Translations under genes and position numbers: made by a program
The notes under the pieces: model-generated
Told to the model about the DNA's origin: nothing
What the model saw: the letters and a program-made list of their open reading frames with translations, nothing else
The model's database searches: none
NCBI GenBank assembly: GCA_947623795.1
Contig: CANQHS010000009.1
Coordinates: 1-21,528 of the forward strand
DNA from: an uncultured Clostridia bacterium
Lineage (GTDB): Bacteria > Bacillota > Clostridia > Christensenellales > UBA1242
Length of the DNA: 21,528 bases
Direction of reading: 5' to 3'
Shown: positions 1 to 8,082 of the stretch, in pieces
Layout of the letters: each line of letters starts with the position of its first letter
Numbering within the stretch: position 1 is the stretch's first letter

Positions 1-1
1 G

Positions 2-769
2 GATGTTGCCAGATTGCATAGTGCCATATTGTCTTATGCTCGTGATTTTATGATAAACAAAGGATTCACCTATGTAATTCCGCCTTTTATGATTCATGGG
101 AGCGTTGTCCAAGGCGTAATGAGCTTTGAGGAAATGGGCAACATGATGTACAAAATTGAGGGCGAGGACCTCTATTTGATAGGCACAAGTGAACATTCTA
201 TGATTGGTAGATTTATGGATACCATTATTCCAGAAGAAAAGTTGCCAATAACGTTAACCTCATATAGCCCATGTTTCAGAAAGGAAAAGGGCGCTCACGG
301 GTTGGAAGAACGGGGGATTTACCGCATACACCAATTCGAAAAGCAAGAGATGGTTGTCATTTGCAAGCCGGAGGAAAGCGAAGAATGGTATAAAAAAATG
401 TGGGAATATACCGTTGAATTGTTCGTTTCAATGGAAATCCCTGTTCGTACATTAGTTTGTTGCTCAGAGGATTTGGCCGACCTTAAATATAGAAGTTTGG
501 ATGTCGAGGCTTGGAGCCCAAGGCAGAAAAAGTATTTTGAAGTTGGCTCTTGCAGCAATTTGACAGATGCCCAGGCAAGAAGATTGGGCATTAGATACAA
601 AACGGAGAAGGGCAATCAGTTCGCTCACACCTTGAATAACACCGTGGTTGCGCCGCCTAGGATGTTAATTGCGTTCGTTGAAAATCATCTTCAAAAGGAT
701 GGCAGCGTTACAATTCCTGAAGTTCTATGGCCATATATGGGTGGCACCAAAGTTATAAAAGCTAAATAA
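2..769 (+). CDS. serS: Seryl-tRNA synthetase, 3' part (archaeal/Thermus-like type)
   Basis: This gene is cut by the left edge. The open frame runs in from base 2, so the TTG at 14 is not a real start. The protein charges tRNA-Ser with serine in the cytoplasm. The visible part is most of the class II catalytic core. Motif 1 is around GFTYVIPPFMI, and YKIEGEDLYLIGTSEH follows. Motif 2 is FRKEKGAHG with HQFEKQE after it, and motif 3 is LNNTVVAPPRML with its arginine. The C-terminus DGSVTIPEVLWPYMGG is typical of the family. The N-terminal coiled-coil arm that binds tRNA would lie to the left. The wording of motifs 2 and 3 (NNT..A.PR rather than NGSGLAVGR) is that of archaeal and Thermus SerRS, not the Bacillus or E. 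coli form. Identity is very sure; the subtype is judged from memory of family sequences. Confidence 0.95.
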   Translation, partial: DVARLHSAILSYARDFMINKGFTYVIPPFMIHGSVVQGVMSFEEMGNMMYKIEGEDLYLIGTSEHSMIGRFMDTIIPEEKLPITLTSYSPCFRKEKGAHGLEERGIYRIHQFEKQEMVVICKPEESEEWYKKMWEYTVELFVSMEIPVRTLVCCSEDLADLKYRSLDVEAWSPRQKKYFEVGSCSNLTDAQARRLGIRYKTEKGNQFAHTLNNTVVAPPRMLIAFVENHLQKDGSVTIPEVLWPYMGGTKVIKAK

Positions 770-806
770 CAATCTAATGATACTAATGCAACAAAGCACC
801 AAGTGA

Positions 807-837
807 AAAATATCGGCATTTGTATGCCGATTTTTTT
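807..837 (+). terminator. Rho-independent terminator of serS
   Basis: A perfect 7-bp stem (TCGGCAT at 813-819, ATGCCGA at 824-830) with loop TTGT is followed by seven T. It lies 43 bases after the serS stop. The T-run merges into the first copy of the 14-base repeat at 834. Confidence 0.9.
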
Positions 838-847
838 ACGCAAAGAT
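834..847 (+). repeat. 14-base repeat TTTTACGCAAAGAT, copy 1
   Basis: This is the first of four exact copies of TTTTACGCAAAGAT in the intergenic region. It overlaps the T-run of the serS terminator and starts exactly 28 bases before copy 2. Confidence 0.8.
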
Positions 848-861
848 GACGATATTGGAGT

Positions 862-876
862 TTTTACGCAAAGATA
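862..876 (+). repeat. 14-base repeat TTTTACGCAAAGAT, copy 2
   Basis: Copy 2 is in the same direction as copy 1. It extends the match by one base (A at 876) to that of the right arm of the hairpin at 1361-1396. Confidence 0.8.
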
Positions 877-1313
877 TTGATTCACGCGTTTGATATTCGT
901 TGCAATATTCAATTTGATAAAAAAATCAAAATTTTGACACATATTGGCAAAATATATGGAGTCGAGTTTAATAATATATGTTAAGCATTCGGCGGGGCGG
1001 CAAATCTGCTCTCAGACGAATTTGTTTTAAAAAAGATGAATATTCGGTCATCTAAAATTCTGGCTCGTTTTGTAATTTTGCCCGATTATCATTTAGGGGC
1101 AACCTATATAGACAGTAAACATTTTGACGTATTGATAAGTTGGTTTGGGTCAAATTGGTCTGACCGAATCCAATAACAATTTGATAATTACAATCCGAAT
1201 AACTATTGAGCATACCAAGAATTCAAATCCTTACGACTTAACAAATTATCAAATTAGCCATTAAAGTCACGCAAATGTTAAATGTCGATTCAAAACCGCC
1301 AAACAAGCCTCAA

Positions 1314-1444
1314 TGTGGAAAATTTGGCTTTTTCCACACAATTTAGGCCATTTTTGGCTTTATCTTTGCGTAAAAGAAGGCTTTTACGCAAAGATATGGA
1401 TAAAACTTTCCACACTACCCCATTGATATCCACAGTTATGCACA
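1314..1444. promoter_or_regulatory. Cluster of DnaA-box-like 9-mers (candidate oriC or DnaA-titration site)
   Basis: Three 9-mers match TTWTNCACA exactly: TTTTCCACA on minus at 1314-1322, TTTTCCACA on plus at 1330-1338, and TTATGCACA at 1436-1444. Three more have one mismatch: TTATCCATA on minus at 1395-1403, CTTTCCACA at 1406-1414, and ATATCCACA at 1426-1434. The first two face each other as a 9-bp inverted repeat with a 7-base spacer. Six sites in 131 bases are far denser than expected by chance. DnaA binding itself is inferred. Confidence 0.55.
1361..1396. repeat. Perfect 16-bp inverted repeat built from copies 3 and 4
   Basis: TATCTTTGCGTAAAAG (1361-1376) and its exact complement (1381-1396) enclose a four-base loop AAGG. 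The arms carry the same TTTTACGCAAAGAT core as copies 1 and 2. There is no adjacent T-run on either side, so it does not look like an ordinary terminator. It sits inside the DnaA-box-like cluster. Confidence 0.85.
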
Positions 1445-1556
1445 TCTCTTAAATTGACTCCATTTATTGGACAAGGGCTGGTTTTTGCCCTTCCCCACTT
1501 GGACTGACGGTCACCAAGACTTCAAAATTAAAATGCTTTCTGTCTAATTTGGATAA

Positions 1557-1590
1557 TAAAAAATATCCCGATTTGGGATACTTATTTTTT
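1557..1590 (-). terminator. Terminator of the miaB-mutS-mutL-miaA operon
   Basis: TATCCC (1564-1569) and GGGATA (1575-1580) form a stem with loop GATTT. On the minus strand it is followed by a run of T (1563-1558). The stop codon of the last gene (1582-1584) lies just before the stem. An A/T run on the other side could let it work in both directions. Confidence 0.85.
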
Positions 1591-2826
1591 TATTGACTCT
1601 ATTGCGTGGGCCAATCCAATCTTGCCATGAGTGTAGCTTAGCGAGCCTTGTAGGTATGCTGCGTATGGTGGACGCATTGGACCATCGCAGCTTAGTTCGA
1701 TGCTGCTGCCTTGGTTGAAGCTTCCGCTCGCCATTATGATTTTGTCGGCATAGCCATCCATCTCCCCCGCTTCAAGGGTCGAGTTGCTGTCAACCGCACT
1801 TGCATATTGTATGGCTCGAGTGAATTTGAGTAAGGTCTCTTTGTTCTCAAAATTGATACAACAAACGATGTCTGATATCTCGCCATCGGGTTTTGGGTTG
1901 GTCTTAAATCCGAGTTTGCTTAACGCTTGACTTGACAAAACTACAAGTTTTTTTGCTTCTGCCACCACGTGTGGTGAAACGAACACTCCTTCAAAAAATG
2001 CTTTGTAACCCAACTCATAAGATCCATTGTCTGCAGAAAGTGCTGGGCTCATCATCTTATATATGACTTTTTCAACAAGTTCTTTTTTCCCAGCAACATA
2101 TCCGCCGGTCGGAGCTATCCCCCCGCCCATATTCTTTAATAACGAGCCGACGACAATATCTGCTCCAATTTCGGTTGGCTCTTTTTCTTCGGTAAACTCG
2201 CCATAGCAGTTGTCAACCACGATGAACGATTTGTTGCCGGTTGCCCTTATCGCTTTTATAACTTTTTCGATTTGGGTAATGGTTAAAGCGTTTCTCAATG
2301 AATAACCCCTAGAGCGCTGAATATAAATTATCTTGGGAGCTAGCTCTTCTATTTTTCTCAATATAGTTGGAATATCGAAGTCGTTATTGACCAAGTCGAT
2401 TTCGTCATAGTGAATATTATAATCCTTTAGTGAGCCAATGTCTTTACCCTTTTCGCCATATATGACCGAACGCAAAGTGTCATATGGGGTGCCAGAAATT
2501 AACAACATTGTATCGTTTGGGCGCAAGAGTCCAAACAGAGTTTGACTTATTGCCTCCGTGCCGCAACTTATAAGTGGGCTAACAAAAGCGGCCTCTGTTT
2601 TAAAAATGCGCGCAAAAACCTCGCATAACTTTTCTTTTCCTATATCATTATGTCCGTAGCCGGTGCTGCCAACAAAATGCCTTGCTTCCACCCCAGCTTC
2701 ATTAAAAGCGTTGAGCACTTTTAGTTGATTTTTGAATTCGATGCTGGCAATTTCTTTGAACTTGGCGGTGCACTCTTTTTCGCAATTATTCAAAAAATCT
2801 AATGTTTTAGCTGATATATTAATCAT
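1582..2826 (-). CDS. Methionine gamma-lyase-family PLP enzyme (YnbB-like)
   Basis: The 414-residue protein belongs to the fold-type I PLP enzymes annotated as methionine gamma-lyase family or 'aluminium resistance protein' (YnbB in B. subtilis, similar length). The likely PLP lysine is K231 in GSLLKNMGGGIAPTGG, with D205 in VVDNCYGEF upstream. HFVGSTGYGHNDIG and SPLISCGTEAI are family-typical. The real substrate is uncertain; carbon-sulphur lyase activity is only the family label. An in-frame start 31 residues upstream (2919) is rejected. The ATG at 2824-2826 overlaps the miaA stop as ATGA and has AGGAG eight bases before it. This gene is the last of the operon. YnbB also lies close to miaA in Bacillus, which supports the call. 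Confidence 0.88.
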   Translation of the reverse strand: MINISAKTLDFLNNCEKECTAKFKEIASIEFKNQLKVLNAFNEAGVEARHFVGSTGYGHNDIGKEKLCEVFARIFKTEAAFVSPLISCGTEAISQTLFGLLRPNDTMLLISGTPYDTLRSVIYGEKGKDIGSLKDYNIHYDEIDLVNNDFDIPTILRKIEELAPKIIYIQRSRGYSLRNALTITQIEKVIKAIRATGNKSFIVVDNCYGEFTEEKEPTEIGADIVVGSLLKNMGGGIAPTGGYVAGKKELVEKVIYKMMSPALSADNGSYELGYKAFFEGVFVSPHVVAEAKKLVVLSSQALSKLGFKTNPKPDGEISDIVCCINFENKETLLKFTRAIQYASAVDSNSTLEAGEMDGYADKIIMASGSFNQGSSIELSCDGPMRPPYAAYLQGSLSYTHGKIGLAHAIESIKK

Positions 2827-3713
2827 TTTAAGAACTCCTTTATTTCCGCTCTTGCTTGTTCGATGCCACAAAGTTTTAAGTTTTCTATTGTCTTTAGAAA
2901 GGTAAGTTGCCGTTTGCAATAATTTCTTGTATGTTGTTTGATGAGTTCGATAGTCGTTTCCTTGTCTATTTTATTGTCATAATAGTCAAACCATTCCTTA
3001 TAACCTATCGAATTCATGGCTTGATCACCTCGCTTGGCTCCCATTTTTATTAAATCCGCAACTTCTTTTTCTAGACCGAAGGCTACCATCTCGTCCACCC
3101 TATGGTTAATTTTGTTATAAATGATTGCGCGGTCGCCTGTAATGCCAATCGCTAAGATATCAAATCCGTTCAAAATGTTATTTGCTGGCGATTGTTTGAC
3201 ACCGAGTTTCTCTATTTCAATATATCTTATCACCCTTTTTAAATTGTTTGGATGAACGGACTTTGCCTTTTCTGGATTCATTTCATTTAAGATTTTCCAT
3301 ACATACTCATTGCCGTTTTCCTTTGCTAAATTTGTGTAATGTTCTCTAAAAGATGCGTCGTTTGCGCTTTCGCCAAAGTTGTAATTTGATAGCAATGCTT
3401 TTATATAAAGGCCCGTTCCGCCCACGATTATTGGCAGTTTTCCTCTAAAAGCTATGTCATCTATACAATTTTTACAATCGTTGACAAACTGATTAACATT
3501 ATAATTTTCGTCAAAATTTTTTATATCAATAAGATGATGCGGAATTTGATTTCGGGTTAGTTTGTCTATTTTCGCACTGCCTATGTCGAGCCCTTTATAT
3601 ATCTGCACGCTATCGGCAGAAATAATTTCGCCATTATATTCCTTTGCGATTTCAATGGCAAGATTTGATTTCCCAGTGCAGGTAAGGCCTGTTATTATAA
3701 CTAGTTTTTTCAT
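2823..3713 (-). CDS. miaA: tRNA dimethylallyltransferase
   Basis: The 296-residue enzyme transfers a dimethylallyl group to N6 of A37 in tRNAs that read codons starting with U. This makes i6A37, the substrate of MiaB encoded in the same operon. The P-loop GLTCTGKS is at residues 9-16. DSVQIYKGLDIGSAK and PHHLIDI follow, as in the family, and GGTGLYIKALL is the conserved central motif. The length is slightly short of the usual 300-320. The ATG overlaps the mutL stop (ATGA) and has no clear Shine-Dalgarno sequence, so translation probably depends on ribosomes coming from mutL. mutL-miaA neighbourhood is common in bacteria. Confidence 0.97.
   Translation of the reverse strand: MKKLVIITGLTCTGKSNLAIEIAKEYNGEIISADSVQIYKGLDIGSAKIDKLTRNQIPHHLIDIKNFDENYNVNQFVNDCKNCIDDIAFRGKLPIIVGGTGLYIKALLSNYNFGESANDASFREHYTNLAKENGNEYVWKILNEMNPEKAKSVHPNNLKRVIRYIEIEKLGVKQSPANNILNGFDILAIGITGDRAIIYNKINHRVDEMVAFGLEKEVADLIKMGAKRGDQAMNSIGYKEWFDYYDNKIDKETTIELIKQHTRNYCKRQLTFLKTIENLKLCGIEQARAEIKEFLK
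2835..2839 (-). promoter_or_regulatory. Ribosome binding site that fixes the start of the PLP enzyme gene
   Basis: AGGAG on the minus strand, eight bases before the ATG at 2826, lies inside the last codons of miaA. It supports the internal start over the longer reading frame. Confidence 0.8.
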
Positions 3714-5536
3714 ACTATGCGTTTAAACCACTTTTCTATTTGAGATTTCGGTATCACGGTCAACACTGGCCTACCGTGCGGACAAAGCAAAACCGGATTT
3801 TTCATATCCAAATCCTTTAACAACTCTTTTATTTCCATTTCGCTTAACTTCATACCGGATTTCACGCTACTTTTGCACGCTTTTTGCATCAAATAATGGC
3901 GAATTTCATTGTTCGTATCTGGCTTGTAGTTTTTCATATCATGTAAAAGATCATCAATGAAATTCTTTAAATTTATGTCCTTTAATTGCATTGGAACTGA
4001 ATTTATTATGATTTTTTTATCGCCAAATTCATCTATATCAAAGCCAAGTTCTGCCAAACTAGGCTTTAAGTTCATAATAAAGTTGAGTTCAAGGCTGTTT
4101 ACCTCATGAATATATGGGATGAGGAGATCTTGAGTCATGACTTGCCTTTGCTCCACCATTTTTGTAAATTTGTCATAGTTAAGGCGCTCATGACCAGCAT
4201 GAAAGTCAATCAAAATCATGTTCTCGCCTTTTTCAATTATCAAAAACTCATTAAATAACTCGCCAACAATTTTATAGTCGACAAAATCTTCCACTCTTTT
4301 ATACTCTGAAATTGGACGATTTTCTTCGGCTTGTTGGGTAACTTCTAATTGACGCGGTTGATTTTCATTAGTTTCGCGCTTTAAATCGAAGAATGTTATT
4401 GGAGAAAAAGAAGTCTGCCTTAAAGAAATCTCTTTTTCAAGAGGCTTTGTTGGGTTGACATCAATCGTTATCTCTTTTAAAGAGTTAATATCAGTTTTAA
4501 TCAAATTTTCATTAACGTCTTTAATTTCGGTTTTAGTGTCAGTTGTTGGATTTAATTGTTTGTATATCGCTTCCCTACATGCTGTGTATACAATATCATA
4601 TATACTACTAGGGCTAGAAAATTTAACATTTAGCTTGTTAGGATGAACATTAACATCCACATCCACAGCTGGCATTGTAATGTTCAGCACATAAAAAGGA
4701 AACTGCCTTGTCATTAGATATTCCTCATGTGCCATATAAACGGCCTTTGAAACAATTTCGTCAATAACATATCTGCCATTGACCATAAGCGTTTGATATG
4801 TTGTGTTAGGCTTGCTAAAGCCTATTTTTGATATATAACCGGACAAGTGTACATTTCCAACTGTTTTATCAATCTCTACAATATTTTGAGTAATTTCATT
4901 ATCATATACACAACAAATAGCGTCATATAAAGTATCGCCATGCGTTGAATATATAGTTTTTTCATCCACAATATATTTAAATTGAATTGTTGGATGTGCT
5001 AAGATATATCTTAGAAGGATATTAGTAATTTGATTTTCTTCTTGTTTTGGCTTTTTTAGGAATTTTTTGCGGGCAGGCGTATTATAAAATAAATTATTAA
5101 CTTCAATCCTTGTTCCTTCTTCACTGCTTGTGGCAGAAATCTCACCGAAATGTCCACCATCTACTTCGATAGCGAATGCACAGTCGCTTTCTTTAGTCTT
5201 TGTGGTCATGTTTGTTTTGCTCACATTGGAAATGCTAGCCAGCGCTTCCCCTCTAAACCCAAGCGTTAGTATATTATTTAAATCTTCAACATCCTTGATT
5301 TTGCTTGTCGCGTGCGGCAAAAAAGCCTTTATTATATCATCATATTCAATGCCCTTGCCATTATCTTTAACTACTATTTGGTCAATTCCACCATTTTTTA
5401 TTTCTACAGTGATTTTGGTTGCTCCCGCATCAAGTGAGTTGTCAATAAGTTCTTTTACAATTGAAAAAGGACTTTCAACAACTTCGCCTGCTGAAATTCT
5501 ATTTATAATGAAACTATCGAGAACATTAATTGCCAT
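3710..5536 (-). CDS. mutL: DNA mismatch repair protein MutL
   Basis: MutL couples mismatch recognition by MutS to strand incision. The N-terminal GHKL ATPase is complete: E29 and N33 in KELIDNSLDAG, D58-G60 in DNGKGI, and TLGFRGEALASI at about 91-102. The C-terminal part carries the metal-binding nicking-endonuclease signature of MutL from species lacking MutH. DFHAGHERLNYD starts at D444, where the usual form is DQHA..E....E, so Gln is replaced by Phe and the last Glu by Asp. ACKSSVK and CPHGRP (near 585) complete it. QDLLIP at 469-474 fits the beta-clamp-binding motif of Bacillus-type MutL. A charged linker (about 330-420) joins the halves. Its ATG shares one base with the mutS stop (TAATG). 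Confidence 0.97.
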   Translation of the reverse strand: MAINVLDSFIINRISAGEVVESPFSIVKELIDNSLDAGATKITVEIKNGGIDQIVVKDNGKGIEYDDIIKAFLPHATSKIKDVEDLNNILTLGFRGEALASISNVSKTNMTTKTKESDCAFAIEVDGGHFGEISATSSEEGTRIEVNNLFYNTPARKKFLKKPKQEENQITNILLRYILAHPTIQFKYIVDEKTIYSTHGDTLYDAICCVYDNEITQNIVEIDKTVGNVHLSGYISKIGFSKPNTTYQTLMVNGRYVIDEIVSKAVYMAHEEYLMTRQFPFYVLNITMPAVDVDVNVHPNKLNVKFSSPSSIYDIVYTACREAIYKQLNPTTDTKTEIKDVNENLIKTDINSLKEITIDVNPTKPLEKEISLRQTSFSPITFFDLKRETNENQPRQLEVTQQAEENRPISEYKRVEDFVDYKIVGELFNEFLIIEKGENMILIDFHAGHERLNYDKFTKMVEQRQVMTQDLLIPYIHEVNSLELNFIMNLKPSLAELGFDIDEFGDKKIIINSVPMQLKDINLKNFIDDLLHDMKNYKPDTNNEIRHYLMQKACKSSVKSGMKLSEMEIKELLKDLDMKNPVLLCPHGRPVLTVIPKSQIEKWFKRIV

Positions 5537-8082
5537 TATTTTACCATATCCTTCATATGTGCCAATGTTTCAAAAGCAGAAAGTGGGGTTAATTTATTTA
5601 AGTCGATTTCTCTTAGCATATTTGTTATTTCGCTTTCTTTTTGATTTTGAATAGATCCAACTTGGCGCTCGTTTTCCAATTCTTTTATTAGCTCTTTTGC
5701 CCTGTCTATAACTTCATTTGGTAGTCCTGCCAATCCCGCAACCTCGATTCCGTAACTTTTTGTGGCGCTGCCACGCATGATTTTGCGAAGGAATACTAGC
5801 CTTCCGCCAATTTCTTTAATAGAAATGCAGAAATTTTTAACCCCGTCATATTTGCCTTCTAGTTCCATTAGTTCGTGATAGTGAGTGGCAAACAAAGTCT
5901 TTGCGTTGAGTTTTTTAGAAAGATATTCGACAACCGCCCATGCAATAGATAGCCCATCAAATGTTGATGTGCCTCGCCCCACTTCATCTAGAATAATTAG
6001 ACTGTTATTTGTTGAAAAATTAAGAATGTTTGCAACTTCAATCATTTCAACCATAAAAGTAGATTGACCAACGGCCAAATCGTCGCTTGCGCCGATTCTT
6101 GTGAAAATTCTGTCCACCAAGCAAATGTCAGCTTTATCGGCCGGAACGAAACTGCCAATGTGGGCAAGATAAGTTATTAAGGCAACTTGGCGCATATATG
6201 TAGATTTTCCTGCCATGTTTGGTCCGGTTAATATCATTGTGCGTTGATCGGAATCGTTTAATTTGCAATCGTTTGGAATAAAATCCGTGTTTTTGTTAAT
6301 TTTTTCTACAACAGGATGCCTTCCTGCTACAATATTTATTTCTTTATTATCGGTTATAGTGGGTTTGACATAGTTGTTTTCTTCCGCGACTGTTGCAAGA
6401 GAAACTAAACAATCAAGTTGAGAAATGGCATTAGCCACTCGCTGCATTGTCTCTGTGCTTAACATCAATTGATTTTTTAAAGAGGAAAAGATTTCTTCTT
6501 CTAATTTGAGTGCGTTTTCATGGCTCGATAGAACATCATCTTCAAATTTTTTAAGTTCTTCTGTTATATATCTTTCGTTGTTGGACACAGTCTGTTTGCG
6601 AATATAACTGAAAGGAACTAAATTGTTATATTGCTTATTTACTTCTATATAATAGCCAAAAACTTTATTATAACCAATTTTTAGATTTTTGATGCCGGTA
6701 GCTTCGCGTTCATGTGCTTGCATTTGCAAAATGTAGTTTTCAGCATTTTGCTTCATATCCCTAAAATGGTCAAGTTGGCTATTGAATCCCGAGTTGATAT
6801 ATCCACCATCTTTTAATAACGCTGGAGCATCCTTTGAAATAGTCGCATCAATCAAATTTACGATTTCAGAAGTATCAAAAAGTTCATTCGTAATAGCGTT
6901 AAAATAATCATTTCTTATAGTTGACAATAGTTGTTTAATGCCCGGAGTTTGCCTTAAAGAATTGGCTAACCCTAGGCAGTCTTTTGGATTGATATTGCCA
7001 TACGACAATTTCCCAACCAACCTTTCTATATCTTGAACGGAAGATAGCAAATCTGCTAATCCTTCTCGGATTAGTTTATTTTTGTATAGGATTTCAACCA
7101 TGTCAAGTCTTCTATTGATTTCTGCCTTATCTTGCAATGGTTGTCTAACCCAACTTCGCAAAAGCCTACTTCCACCATTTGTGTTTGTCTTGTCCAACAC
7201 CCACAATAAACTTCCATGCTTTGCGCCATCGTGCATTGTTTGTTCAATTTCAAGATTTCGCCTAGTGTTGGTGTCTATATACATATATTGTCCGTCTTTT
7301 ATAAGACGCGGCAATTTGAGGTGTTTAAGTTCCCGTTTTTGTGTTTCATATAGGTATTCAAGCATAGCGCCAACAGAAATGATGCACTCTTTCAAATTGA
7401 AATCGAAGCCTTTAAACGAATTTAGATTGTATTGCTTAAGAATATTTTTTTCGGCATTGGCATAGTTAAAAGCATAATCGTTATATAAATTGAATTTAAA
7501 ACTATTATTTTGTACAACCGGAAGTTGTTTTGAAAACTCCAACATTTCCAAATTGCATATAATTTCACTTGGCACAATGCGGACAATTTGGTCGTTAATA
7601 TATCCAACACAATTGTCGCCCGTGTATGTTCCAACATTGATTTCGCCAGTCGATAAATCGCCATACGAATAAGATATGGTGTTTTTTGATTTGTAAATAC
7701 ACATTATATAGGTATTGCAACTCTCATTTAACATCGAGCTATCAATAACAGTGCCCGGCGTGATGATTCGCACCACTTCGCGTTGCATAACTTTGTTAAC
7801 AATTTTATCTGTTTGTTCGCATATGGCGACCTTGTAGCCTTTTTCAAGCAATTTTTGCGCATAGCTTTCATATGCATGAAATGGAACGCCACACATAGGA
7901 GCACGTTCGTCCAGGCCACAATCTTTCCCCGTTAATGTTAAATCTAGCTCTTTGCTGGCAACAACAGCATCATCATAAAACATTTCATAAAAATCGCCAA
8001 GCCTATAAAAAAGTATACAATCCTCGTATTTTTGCTTGGTTAATAGATATTGAGTCATCATTTCTGACATCTGATTCTTCAT
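5536..8082 (-). CDS. mutS: DNA mismatch repair protein MutS
   Basis: The 848-residue MutS1 protein recognises mispaired bases and small loops and recruits MutL. The mismatch-probing Phe-X-Glu is F31 and E33 in GDFYEMF. The C-terminal ABC-type ATPase has Walker A TGPNMAGKST (lysine K626), Walker B LIILDEVGRGTS and the H-loop region ATHYHEL. The C-terminal end NKLTPLSAFETLAHMKD matches the usual short tail. The start at 8082 has AGGAG seven bases before it and overlaps the miaB stop by four bases (ATGA). No frameshift or missing key residue is seen, so mismatch repair should be intact in this organism. Confidence 0.98.
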   Translation of the reverse strand: MKNQMSEMMTQYLLTKQKYEDCILFYRLGDFYEMFYDDAVVASKELDLTLTGKDCGLDERAPMCGVPFHAYESYAQKLLEKGYKVAICEQTDKIVNKVMQREVVRIITPGTVIDSSMLNESCNTYIMCIYKSKNTISYSYGDLSTGEINVGTYTGDNCVGYINDQIVRIVPSEIICNLEMLEFSKQLPVVQNNSFKFNLYNDYAFNYANAEKNILKQYNLNSFKGFDFNLKECIISVGAMLEYLYETQKRELKHLKLPRLIKDGQYMYIDTNTRRNLEIEQTMHDGAKHGSLLWVLDKTNTNGGSRLLRSWVRQPLQDKAEINRRLDMVEILYKNKLIREGLADLLSSVQDIERLVGKLSYGNINPKDCLGLANSLRQTPGIKQLLSTIRNDYFNAITNELFDTSEIVNLIDATISKDAPALLKDGGYINSGFNSQLDHFRDMKQNAENYILQMQAHEREATGIKNLKIGYNKVFGYYIEVNKQYNNLVPFSYIRKQTVSNNERYITEELKKFEDDVLSSHENALKLEEEIFSSLKNQLMLSTETMQRVANAISQLDCLVSLATVAEENNYVKPTITDNKEINIVAGRHPVVEKINKNTDFIPNDCKLNDSDQRTMILTGPNMAGKSTYMRQVALITYLAHIGSFVPADKADICLVDRIFTRIGASDDLAVGQSTFMVEMIEVANILNFSTNNSLIILDEVGRGTSTFDGLSIAWAVVEYLSKKLNAKTLFATHYHELMELEGKYDGVKNFCISIKEIGGRLVFLRKIMRGSATKSYGIEVAGLAGLPNEVIDRAKELIKELENERQVGSIQNQKESEITNMLREIDLNKLTPLSAFETLAHMKDMVK

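Larger units (their letters stand above)
838..1556. other. Long convergent intergenic region without a gene
   Basis: No plausible protein gene or tRNA is seen here. The flanking genes point towards it from both sides. It holds the 14-base repeats and the DnaA-box-like cluster described separately. There is also a 12-bp inverted repeat (AATTTGATAATT at 1178-1189, its complement at 1244-1255) and a small hairpin (AAGGGC at 1473-1478, GCCCTT at 1487-1492) without a T-run. The stretch around 985-1020 (GGCGGGGCGG) is more GC-rich than its surroundings. Confidence 0.7.

Noticed and set aside
319..615. Minus-strand open frame inside serS and similar frames inside mutS, mutL, glmS, comEC and the penicillin-binding protein gene
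   Set aside because: They lie opposite or out of frame to well-supported genes, show no family motifs and lack ribosome sites.
691..942. Minus-strand 83-residue frame running over the serS end and terminator
   Set aside because: It crosses the terminator hairpin and a repeat, has low-complexity content and no ribosome site.
959..986. Possible dif (XerCD) site in the convergent region
   Set aside because: ATATGTTAAGC fits one half-site (8 of 11 against the E. coli XerD arm), but the other half (GAGTCGAGTTT) does not match known Firmicutes or E. coli arms, and overall identity is low in AT-rich DNA.
960..1180. tRNA, tmRNA or other known RNA in the gene-free region
   Set aside because: No cloverleaf, CCA-end, tmRNA tag or known RNA core was found despite the somewhat GC-rich patch near 985-1020.
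2827..2919. 31-residue N-terminal extension of the PLP enzyme
   Set aside because: It lies fully inside miaA in another frame. The ATG at 2826 has a good AGGAG and the ATGA overlap used elsewhere in the operon.
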